Below the pieces are notes generated by a model. The model saw only the letters and a program-made list of their open reading frames with translations. It ran no database searches and had not been told where the DNA came from. Below, in pieces: positions 27,491 to 34,542 of a DNA stretch of 64,000 nucleotides (the stretch's first letter is position 1; every line of letters starts with the position of its first letter). The DNA lies in assembly GCA_025363655.1 (NCBI GenBank), contig JANYDK010000073.1, positions 124,001 through 188,000 on the forward strand, read 5' to 3'. The position numbers and the translations under genes were made by a program. Origin of the DNA: Deltaproteobacteria bacterium (GTDB lineage Bacteria; Myxococcota_A; Polyangia; Polyangiales; JADJMO01).

Positions 27491-28189
27491 ATGAAATGGG
27501 TCGTCACCGGGGCGAATCGGGGTATCGGGCTCGAGCTGGTGCAGCAGCTCCTCGCGCGCGGCGAACACGTCGACGCCGGTGTTCGTTCACCGGACGACGC
27601 GTCGGGTCTGGCGCAGCTCGCCAAACGTCCCGCCGGCGCGGCGACGTTGCGCATCCATCGGGTCGACGTGTCCGACGATGCTTCGGTGCGCGAGTTCGCC
27701 AAGGCGATCGACGGCCGTCCGGTCGACGTCCTCGTCAACAACGCCGGCATCATCGGCAAGATGCAGAGCCTCGAAGAGCTCGACTTCGACGACATGGTGC
27801 AGACGTACCGAGTCAACGCGCTCGGCGCGCTCGCCGTCACTCGCGCGCTCCTCCCCAACCTCCGCAAGGGCGAGGCCCGCAAGGTCGCGCACATCTCCAC
27901 CGGCATGGCCTCGATCAGCGACAACACGAGCGGCGGCGCCTACGGCTATCGCATGTCGAAGGCCGCGCTCAACATCGCCTCGAAGTCGATCGCCGTGAAT
28001 TACCGAGGCGAACGCATCATCAGCGTCGTCCTCAACCCTGGCTGGGTGCAGACGGAGATGGGTGGCAGCGGCGCACCGACGCCCGTCAGCGAGTCCGTCA
28101 CCGGCCTCCTTCGTGTCATCGACGGGCTCACCCTCGAACGCAGCGGCCTCTTCCTCGATTATCGCCAGGGCGACGTCATTCCCTGGTAG
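27491..28189 (+). CDS. Short-chain dehydrogenase/reductase
   Basis: 232 residues. Rossmann cofactor motif TGANRGIGLEL at residues 6-16, NNAGIIG near 80, catalytic Ser in HISTGMASI and the YxxxK pair in YGYRMSKAALN near 155-165. Classical SDR of the small, C-factor-like type. The substrate is unknown. It is divergent from the aldo/keto reductase operon with 75 bases between starts. The ACE-like gene starts 10 bases after its stop. Confidence 0.9.
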   Translation: MKWVVTGANRGIGLELVQQLLARGEHVDAGVRSPDDASGLAQLAKRPAGAATLRIHRVDVSDDASVREFAKAIDGRPVDVLVNNAGIIGKMQSLEELDFDDMVQTYRVNALGALAVTRALLPNLRKGEARKVAHISTGMASISDNTSGGAYGYRMSKAALNIASKSIAVNYRGERIISVVLNPGWVQTEMGGSGAPTPVSESVTGLLRVIDGLTLERSGLFLDYRQGDVIPW

Positions 28190-28199
28190 ACGCGTAGGG

Positions 28200-30149
28200 G
28201 TGAAGCCCAGCTCTCTCCGCGCGCTCGCCGTCGTCTGCACGTTCGGTTCGTCGGCGCTCGTCTCGGTCGCCTGCGATCGCGGCGCCTCGCCGAATCCGAC
28301 GCCGCCGCAGGGGACGACCAGTGCAACAGCGTCGGGCCAGGCCAGCGCCTCCGCGAACGTCGCTGGGTCCGCGGGTCCCACCGTCGAAGACGCGAAGGCC
28401 TTCTACGACGCCGTGGAAACCGAGCTCCGCAAGCGATCGGTCGCTGCGCAGCGGGCGGCTTGGGTGAACGAGACGTACATCACCGACGACAGCGACCAGG
28501 TGGCGGCGAGCGCGCAAGAGTCGCTCATGGCCTACCTCGCCGAGGTCATCCCCAAGGCCACCCGCTTCGACGGTTTGACGCTCCCCGAGCCGCTCGCGCG
28601 CATGCACACGCGCCTGAAGACGGCGACGACGCTCCCCGCACCGCTCGACGCGAAGAAGCGCGAGGAGCTCTCGCAGCTCTCCGTCTCGATGACCAGCACC
28701 TACGGCAAAGGAAAGTTCTGTCCTCCGCGCCTCGCCTCGCAGAAGAACGAGAAAGACCGCTGCCTCGATCTCGGCCAGCTCGAGCACGTGATGGCGACCA
28801 GCCAAAAATCGGAAGAGCTCCTCGAGGCGTGGAGCGGTTGGCACGCGGTCGGCAAACAAATTCGCGCTTCGTATCCGCGCTTCGTCGAGCTCGCCAACGA
28901 GGGCGCGCGATCGATTGGTTTCGCCGACGCCGGCGCGCTCTGGCGCTCGATGTACGACATGAAACCGGAGGCCTTCACCGGCGACGTCGAGCGACTCTGG
29001 GAAGAGGTGCGGCCGCTCTACGAGTCGCTCCACTGCTACGTGCGCAGCAAGCTCCGCAAGACCTACCCGAAGGAAAAGCTCGACGGCAACTCACGCATCC
29101 CGGCGCATCTGCTCGGGAACATGTGGGCGCAGGAGTGGGAGACGATCTACCCGCAGGTCGAGCCCTACGCCGGACAACCCTCGCTCGACGTGACGAAGAA
29201 GCTCGCTGCGAAAAAGCCAGCGCTCGACGAAAAAGGTCTCGTTCGCATCGGCGAGGGCTTCTTCGTCTCGCTCGGCATGGACCCGCTGCCGGCCACATTT
29301 TGGGAACGATCGCTCTTCAAGAAGCCGAGCGATCGCGACGTCGTCTGTCACGCGAGCGCGTGGGACGTCTCCTTCGACGACGACTTACGACTGAAGATGT
29401 GCGTCGAAATCAACGAGGTCGATCTCCTGACGGTTCACCACGAGCTCGGTCACGACTACTACTTCCACGCCTATCATAAGCTGCCTATGTTGTTTCAGGA
29501 CGGCGCCAACGACGGCTTCCACGAGGCCATCGGTGACACGCTCGGCCTTTCGGTGACGCCGAAATACCTGAAGTCGATCGGCCTCCTCGACGTCGTCCCC
29601 GAAGACGAAAAATCGGTGGTCAACGTCCAGCTCAAGCGCGCGCTCGAACGAGTCGCGTTCCTTCCTTTCGGCAAGCTCATCGATCAATGGCGCTGGGACG
29701 TCTTCTCGGGAAAGACCGCGCCGGAGCAGTACAATTCTTCCTGGTGGGCGCTTCGGAGGCGCTACCAAGGCATCGAGGCACCGACGAACCGCACCGACGA
29801 CGACTTCGATCCGGGCGCCAAGTTCCACGTCGCCTCGAACACCTCGTACGTGCGCTACTTCCTCGCCGCGATCTACCAATTCCAATTCCATCGGGCGCTC
29901 TGCAAGGCCGCAGGTCACACCGGTCCGCTGCACACGTGCTCCATCTACGGGAGCAAGGAAGCTGGCGCGAAACTGCAGGCGATGTTGGCGATGGGCGCGA
30001 GCAAGCCGTGGCCCGAAGCGCTCGCCGCCATCTCCGGCGACTCCGGAGAGACGAAGGCCGACGCCGGAGCGATGCTCGAATACTTCGCCCCGCTGCAGAA
30101 ATTCCTCGCCGAAGCGAACAAGGGCGAGACCTGCGGTTGGGAGCCCTGA
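28200..30149 (+). CDS. Peptidyl-dipeptidase, angiotensin-converting-enzyme type (M2), lipoprotein
   Basis: 649 residues from GTG 28200, which gives a lipoprotein signal (VKPSSLRALAVVCTFG, lipobox VSVAC). The rest matches family M2 along its length. Zinc site TVHHELGHDYYF (HExxH) and downstream Glu ligand GANDGFHEAIGDTLGLS are both intact. Further matches: ALERVAFLPFGKLIDQWRW, DFDPGAKFHVAS, YFLAAIYQFQFHRALC, and AAGHTGPLH. M2 enzymes remove dipeptides from peptide C-termini. Predicted to act at the periplasmic or outer face on peptides. Bacterial members are known but few have been studied. Confidence 0.93.
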   Translation: MKPSSLRALAVVCTFGSSALVSVACDRGASPNPTPPQGTTSATASGQASASANVAGSAGPTVEDAKAFYDAVETELRKRSVAAQRAAWVNETYITDDSDQVAASAQESLMAYLAEVIPKATRFDGLTLPEPLARMHTRLKTATTLPAPLDAKKREELSQLSVSMTSTYGKGKFCPPRLASQKNEKDRCLDLGQLEHVMATSQKSEELLEAWSGWHAVGKQIRASYPRFVELANEGARSIGFADAGALWRSMYDMKPEAFTGDVERLWEEVRPLYESLHCYVRSKLRKTYPKEKLDGNSRIPAHLLGNMWAQEWETIYPQVEPYAGQPSLDVTKKLAAKKPALDEKGLVRIGEGFFVSLGMDPLPATFWERSLFKKPSDRDVVCHASAWDVSFDDDLRLKMCVEINEVDLLTVHHELGHDYYFHAYHKLPMLFQDGANDGFHEAIGDTLGLSVTPKYLKSIGLLDVVPEDEKSVVNVQLKRALERVAFLPFGKLIDQWRWDVFSGKTAPEQYNSSWWALRRRYQGIEAPTNRTDDDFDPGAKFHVASNTSYVRYFLAAIYQFQFHRALCKAAGHTGPLHTCSIYGSKEAGAKLQAMLAMGASKPWPEALAAISGDSGETKADAGAMLEYFAPLQKFLAEANKGETCGWEP

Positions 30150-30161
30150 GCGTCGCGTTCG

Positions 30162-31184
30162 TCAGTTCGGCGCGCAGACGTCGGCGAGCGCCGAGTGATC
30201 GGGACGCGACGCTGCGGCGGTGAACGCCTCGCGTGATTCGTAGCGCGCGCACGTGGCGTTCCAGGTGGGCGACGCTTGGGGCACGCACATGCCGCCGCCA
30301 GCGCCGTCGCTGACGCAGAAGGTGGGGACCTCGCCGACGCGATCGGAGCATCCGTGCGTGCACTTGGCGGTGCAGACGCCGACCGTCGCGCCATCGTGCT
30401 TGCGACAGAGGCCGCCCGCGTACGAGCAATCGGTGTCGGCTTGGCACTCTTCGCCGACCCAACGATTCACCAGCGTCACGAGCGCGCCATCGCTGCGCCG
30501 CTCGACCGCTTGCTGGATGCGCACCGGCGTCCGCGGACGGGCGTGAATGCGGCCGTAGATCTCGACGACATCGCTGGCGGCCGTGCGCACGCAGCCGTGC
30601 GAGACGTAGCCACGTCGGAGCGCGCCACCATTCGCCGCGGTGTAGCCGTCGATCGGTCCGTGGATTCCATAACCGGCCGTCGGCGTCCCAGCGAGGCGAA
30701 TGAACGGCAGACCTGCGAAGACCGGGCTCTGCTTCTTGGTGTCCGGATCGGTCCACCAAATCTTGCATGGATAGAAGTAGCCCCAGCCCGCGTCCTTCAC
30801 CTCGTGGGTGTCGCTGCCGGTGTAGAACTGACCGATCGGCGTCTTGCTCTTGCCGTCTTCGAGCGCGCCCGGGCCGATGGGAAACACGCGATCGTAAGCG
30901 CCGGCGCGATCGCGCAGGTGGAGCGTGAGACCGTCGAGAGAGATGACGATCTCCGGATCACGCAGAGGTTCGACGACGGGGATCGGCTTGCACGTCGTCG
31001 CCGCGCCGTAGTTGCCGAGCGCATCTTCGGTGCTGGCGACGCCTTCTTCGCCTTCGATGGAGCCGACGCCGAGGTCGTCTGTGCCGCCGAGCTCCGAGGC
31101 CGCTTCATCCGGGTGAGCAGCGCGGGCGGCGCAGCCGAACGAACCGAGGGCGATCAGCGACAAAACAAGGCGAGCCGACTTCAT
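30162..31184 (-). CDS. L,D-transpeptidase (YkuD) lipoprotein with Cys-rich C-terminus
   Basis: 340 residues. Signal MKSARLVLSLIALGSFGC has a lipobox. The YkuD domain (about residues 75-235) ends in the catalytic motif YGIHGPIDG ... RRGYVSHGCVRTAASDV, with the His and Cys of the SHGCVR motif intact. Such enzymes make 3-3 crosslinks or attach proteins to peptidoglycan. The last 90 residues hold at least eight Cys (ECQADTDCSYAGGLCRKH, CTAKCTHGC), a module not part of usual YkuD enzymes. Divergent from the TPR gene across an AT-rich segment. Confidence 0.87.
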   Translation of the reverse strand: MKSARLVLSLIALGSFGCAARAAHPDEAASELGGTDDLGVGSIEGEEGVASTEDALGNYGAATTCKPIPVVEPLRDPEIVISLDGLTLHLRDRAGAYDRVFPIGPGALEDGKSKTPIGQFYTGSDTHEVKDAGWGYFYPCKIWWTDPDTKKQSPVFAGLPFIRLAGTPTAGYGIHGPIDGYTAANGGALRRGYVSHGCVRTAASDVVEIYGRIHARPRTPVRIQQAVERRSDGALVTLVNRWVGEECQADTDCSYAGGLCRKHDGATVGVCTAKCTHGCSDRVGEVPTFCVSDGAGGGMCVPQASPTWNATCARYESREAFTAAASRPDHSALADVCAPN

Positions 31185-31191
31185 GGGGCCG

Positions 31192-31214
31192 ATGTATACA
31201 TATGTAGGTATAGA
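31192..31214. promoter_or_regulatory. AT-rich overlapping palindromes in a divergent intergenic region
   Basis: In a GC-rich region this stretch is conspicuously AT-rich. It contains two overlapping perfect 10-base palindromes, ATGTATACAT (31192-31201) and TACATATGTA (31197-31206), followed by GGTATAG. It lies eight bases upstream of the L,D-transpeptidase start and about 60 bases upstream of the TPR gene start. It may provide a -10-like element or an operator; which gene it serves is unclear. Confidence 0.4.
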
Positions 31215-31268
31215 AGCGCAATGGGATTCGCTGGTGCTCGGCGGAGAGGGCTTCTGTACCGTTCGTCC

Positions 31269-32753
31269 ATGAGCGAACAGGCAGCGAGCGGCGGGGAGTG
31301 GGTGCTGATCGGTCTCGACGAGAAGCTCGCGCGCAAACAAGGCGTGCCGGCGCGCATTCCGGTTCCGAAGAAGGACTTCGAAGGGCTCGCCGACAAGGGC
31401 CTGTCGATCGAGCAGATGCGCAAGTGGGTCGCCGCCTTCATGCAGGTCGCCCCGAGCAACTCCGGCTGGCGCAGCGAGAACGCGGCGCTCGTGAAATCGT
31501 ACGAGGCCTTCATGGCCAAGGCCGATCTCTGGAACAAGGCGCAGGCCTCGTTCGCCAAGGGCGACATGAAGGGAGCGATCGGCACGCTCCGCATGCTCTC
31601 GAACCTCGATCCGAACGACCACGCCTCGAAGCTCAACCTCGCCTCGGCGCTCGCCAACACCGGCGACTATCCCGGCGCGCGCAAGCACTTCGAAGCCATC
31701 CAGGAGACGTTCGGCGACGACGCCGACTTCCACGTCGCCTACGCCAACGTCCTCCTCTCGCTCAACGAGCGCGAGCCGGCGAAGGGCGAGCTGGTGCTCG
31801 CGCTCGAGGCCGATCCGAGCAACCAAGCGGCGCTCGATGCGCTGAAGGGGCTCGGCGTCCTCATCGCCATCTACGACGATCCACGCGACGCCGCGTCGCT
31901 CACCTACGTGCGCACCGACTCGGTCCTCGCCTACCTCGAAGAGCTGTGGAAGACCGCGCCGCGCGACGTCACCTATTGGCTCGATCAAATCAACTACCAC
32001 GAGCTGGAGAAGCGGCCGCAGGTGGTGCTCGCGGCGGCGACGCGCGCGCTCGAGAGCGGTCTAGACGATGCGCGTCTCGTCGTCGCCAAGATCAACGCGC
32101 TTCGCGACGGCGGCGACGCGGCCGCGGCGGTGGCGCTCGCCAAGGACTACGTCGCCAAGCACGACGGCGAGGCGACGGCGCACGTCCAGCTCGCCCGCGC
32201 GCTCGCCGACGTCGGTGACGGAGACGGAGCGCACGCGGCGATCGAACGCGCGCTGGCGATCGATCCCGGTGACCTGATGGCGCTCGACATGCGCTTCTGG
32301 CCGCGCGATCGACACGACCTGCAGCAGGTGCTCGAGGCCATCCCGCCGCTGACCGCGCACGCCGACAAGCACCCGAACGTCGCGGGCGTGCTTCGCTCGC
32401 TCGCGCGCGCCAAGCTCATCACCGGCAACTCCGACGTCGCCTTCGAGCTCTTCGAGAAGGCGGTCTCCCTCGCCCCGCAAGACGACGACTTGCGCGCCGA
32501 GTGGTGGGGTGAGCTCGCGCGCCTCCGTCATTTCGAGCTCGTGATCGCCGACGCCGCCAAGCTGACGGACCTCGGAAAGCGCGACTGGAAGCTCCGTTGG
32601 AACGAGGCCGAGGCCTTCGCTGGGCTCGAAAAGAAGATGGAAGCGCAGGCAGCCTTCGCCGCCATCAACCGCGACGAGTCGCTGCACGTCGACGTTCGCA
32701 AGCGCGCCAAGCGCGCCGCGTCTTCCGTCGGTGGCACGCCTGACGGCGGCTGA
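31269..32753 (+). CDS. TPR-repeat protein, unknown function
   Basis: 494 residues. No signal peptide. After a roughly 55-residue N-terminal region, TPR-like helical repeats run to the end (for example SFAKGDMKGAIGTLRMLSNLDPND, AIERALAIDPGDLMALDM, LFEKAVSLAPQDDD). This fits a cytosolic scaffold. The start at 31269 (MSEQAASGG) comes right after the divergent promoter. GreB follows after six bases, so co-transcription is likely. No catalytic motif was seen. A much longer frame begins upstream but runs antisense through the L,D-transpeptidase and was not used. Confidence 0.8.
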   Translation: MSEQAASGGEWVLIGLDEKLARKQGVPARIPVPKKDFEGLADKGLSIEQMRKWVAAFMQVAPSNSGWRSENAALVKSYEAFMAKADLWNKAQASFAKGDMKGAIGTLRMLSNLDPNDHASKLNLASALANTGDYPGARKHFEAIQETFGDDADFHVAYANVLLSLNEREPAKGELVLALEADPSNQAALDALKGLGVLIAIYDDPRDAASLTYVRTDSVLAYLEELWKTAPRDVTYWLDQINYHELEKRPQVVLAAATRALESGLDDARLVVAKINALRDGGDAAAAVALAKDYVAKHDGEATAHVQLARALADVGDGDGAHAAIERALAIDPGDLMALDMRFWPRDRHDLQQVLEAIPPLTAHADKHPNVAGVLRSLARAKLITGNSDVAFELFEKAVSLAPQDDDLRAEWWGELARLRHFELVIADAAKLTDLGKRDWKLRWNEAEAFAGLEKKMEAQAAFAAINRDESLHVDVRKRAKRAASSVGGTPDGG

Positions 32754-32759
32754 GCTCGC

Positions 32760-33335
32760 ATGTCGAAGGCCTTCGTCAAAGACGACGGCGACGACGGCGT
32801 CGGCGAGGACCAGGAGGAGCAAGACGCCCGTCGGGCCGGTCCGACGGGCACCGCGTACATCACCGCGGCTGGCTTTCGTCGGCTCCAGCTCGAGCTCGAG
32901 CACCTCTGGAAGGTCGAGAGACCGAAGGTGACGTCCGAGGTCACCGCCGCCGCCGCGCAGGGCGATCGCTCGGAGAACGCCGAGTACATCTACGGCAAGA
33001 AGCGCCTCCGTGAGATCGATCGCCGCGTTCGCTTCCTTCGCAAGCGACTCGATGCCCTCACCATCGTGCGTCCATCGCCGGAGCAAGAAGGCAAGATCTT
33101 CTTCGGTGCCCGCGTTTCTCTCGAAGACGAAGACGGCGGGCGCGTCGTCTATAGGCTCGTCGGCTCCGACGAGTTCGATCTCGCGGGCGGCGAAATCAGC
33201 ATCGAATCGCCCCTCGCGCGGGCGCTCTTGGGAAAGACCGTCGGCGACGTCGTTACGGTCTCGCGCCCGAAGGGGAGCGCGGAGTACACTGTCGTCGGCA
33301 TCGAATATGTGGTGGTCGAGAGGGGCCCCGCGTAA
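32760..33335 (+). CDS. greB: Transcription elongation factor GreB
   Basis: 191 residues, longer than the usual 158 or so because of an acidic N-terminal extension of about 30 residues. GreB restarts backtracked RNA polymerase by stimulating transcript cleavage. The coiled-coil N-terminal domain carries the diagnostic motif GDRSENAEYIYGKKRLREID with the two acidic residues at the tip that act in the polymerase active site. The C-terminal FKBP-like domain contains ISIESPLARALLGK. GreB rather than GreA is indicated by YIYGKKRLREIDRRVRFL and by HLWKVERPKVT. Likely co-transcribed with the TPR gene upstream. Confidence 0.93.
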   Translation: MSKAFVKDDGDDGVGEDQEEQDARRAGPTGTAYITAAGFRRLQLELEHLWKVERPKVTSEVTAAAAQGDRSENAEYIYGKKRLREIDRRVRFLRKRLDALTIVRPSPEQEGKIFFGARVSLEDEDGGRVVYRLVGSDEFDLAGGEISIESPLARALLGKTVGDVVTVSRPKGSAEYTVVGIEYVVVERGPA

Positions 33336-33416
33336 CGGCGCAGCACACTGGGCGACAGAGGGGGGCAACCCCACTCGCGCGCTCGGTCCAACGGGCAGTG
33401 CAAAGGAGTCGTTTTC

Positions 33417-34418
33417 ATGAACCCCCAGTTCGTTCAGATCCCGTGCGTCAAATGTGGTGCCACGGTTTGGATCTCCCCCGCGGCCGGCGTCGGCTACTGC
33501 CCTTCCTGCCACACGCCGAACTCGATGCCTGCAGGTGGTGCGCCCCAAGCCGCGGCGCCCGCCCCGCAAGGTCAGGCAGCATTTGCCGCGACGATGGTCG
33601 CTCCTTCGGGAGGGGCCCAAGGGTACGGACAGCCGCAAGGGCAGCAGCAGTGGGGTCAGCAAGCCCAGCAGCCGCAGCAGCAGCAATGGGGTCAGCAACC
33701 GGCCGCCCAGCAGCCGCAACAGCCGGCGGCGCAGCAGCCCGCTGCTCAATATCCGCAAGCTGGTCAGGCCGCGGCGCCGCAGCAGGCGATGATGCACCCG
33801 ATGGCCTTCCGCCAGCAGAAGAAGCCGCCCGTCGGGCTGATCATCGGCGGCGTTCTCCTCGCCATCGTCGGTAGCGTCGGCTTCACGGTCCTCAAAGGCT
33901 TCATCTTCAAGAAGCCCGGTCACGCCGTCGTGAAAGACATCGGCATCACCGACGCCAAGAAGGCCGACCTCGACAAGATCATCACCGGCACCAAGACGCT
34001 CGCCCAGAAGTGGCGCGCCAACGCGCAGTTCTTCTCGGTCACCGCCAACGGCGTCAACCCCGACGGCACCATCGACCTCACCGACGGCAACGTCGTCGTG
34101 AAGTACATCTCGCCAGGCAACAAGAAAGACGCGATGAAGGAGTTCTCCTTCAACGGCGAAGACATCGTCTACGACAAGATCTGGGACATGCAGCGCGCAT
34201 GGAACGACGACGACGTCACCCCGGTCCCCGAGTGCACGGCCGCCAAGCTCACCAAGGCGCTGAAGAAGGAAGGCTGGAAGTCGGGCAAGGGGCAGATGAT
34301 CATCAACCCCGAAGACACCGATCGCCCGGCCTGGCACGTGAACGTCTCCGGCGCGAGCATCGCCGACTTCTTCGACCTCGAGACTTGCGAAAAGTTGAAG
34401 GTCGACTTCTCGAAATAG
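33417..34418 (+). CDS. Zinc-ribbon / Gln-rich / single-span membrane protein, unknown
   Basis: 333 residues. An AAGGAG ribosome site lies eight bases before ATG 33417. Residues 10-32 hold two CxxC pairs (CVKCG and CPSCH), a likely zinc ribbon. A Gln/Pro/Ala-rich linker (about 65-125, repeating QQWGQQ and AAQQPQQP) leads to one transmembrane helix (about 140-160, GLIIGGVLLAIVGSVGF). About 170 residues of the C-terminal domain follow on the other side. No family was recognised. The N-terminal zinc ribbon is presumably cytoplasmic. Confidence 0.7.
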   Translation: MNPQFVQIPCVKCGATVWISPAAGVGYCPSCHTPNSMPAGGAPQAAAPAPQGQAAFAATMVAPSGGAQGYGQPQGQQQWGQQAQQPQQQQWGQQPAAQQPQQPAAQQPAAQYPQAGQAAAPQQAMMHPMAFRQQKKPPVGLIIGGVLLAIVGSVGFTVLKGFIFKKPGHAVVKDIGITDAKKADLDKIITGTKTLAQKWRANAQFFSVTANGVNPDGTIDLTDGNVVVKYISPGNKKDAMKEFSFNGEDIVYDKIWDMQRAWNDDDVTPVPECTAAKLTKALKKEGWKSGKGQMIINPEDTDRPAWHVNVSGASIADFFDLETCEKLKVDFSK

Positions 34419-34444
34419 AGCGCTGAAACACGTTCTCGAAATAG
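34407..34444 (+). repeat. 12-base direct repeat spanning a stop codon
   Basis: TTCTCGAAATAG occurs at 34407-34418, where its last three bases are the stop codon of the preceding gene, and again at 34433-34444. The copies are 26 bases apart. It looks like a small local duplication of the gene's 3' end. No function is proposed. Confidence 0.6.
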
Positions 34445-34448
34445 CGCA

Positions 34449-34466
34449 TTCACGGAATTGCGTGAA
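34449..34466. terminator. Possible hairpin after the zinc-ribbon gene
   Basis: TTCACG and CGTGAA form a perfect six-pair stem around a six-base loop (GAATTG), about 30 bases after the stop at 34418. There is no run of T after it, so intrinsic termination is doubtful. Recorded as a weak candidate. Confidence 0.3.
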
Positions 34467-34523
34467 AACGAGAGCGCGTGCAGCGCGGGCGTACTGCAGT
34501 CGACAAAGCAGCTTCTTTCTTCG

Positions 34524-34540
34524 GCGGAGATAAGCTCCGC
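34524..34540 (+). promoter_or_regulatory. Hairpin containing the ribosome site of the MYXO-CTERM gene
   Basis: GCGGAG-ATAAG-CTCCGC is a perfect six-base stem just before the ATG at 34543. The GGAG in its left arm is the only Shine-Dalgarno-like sequence nearby. Folding would hide it, so translational control is possible. This is inference from position. Confidence 0.35.
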
Positions 34541-34542
34541 GG

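Noticed and set aside
30276-31268. Upstream extension of the TPR gene start to 30276
   Set aside because: Would run antisense across the L,D-transpeptidase, whose signal peptide and SHGCVR motif are clear; the ATG at 31269 gives a normal TPR protein.
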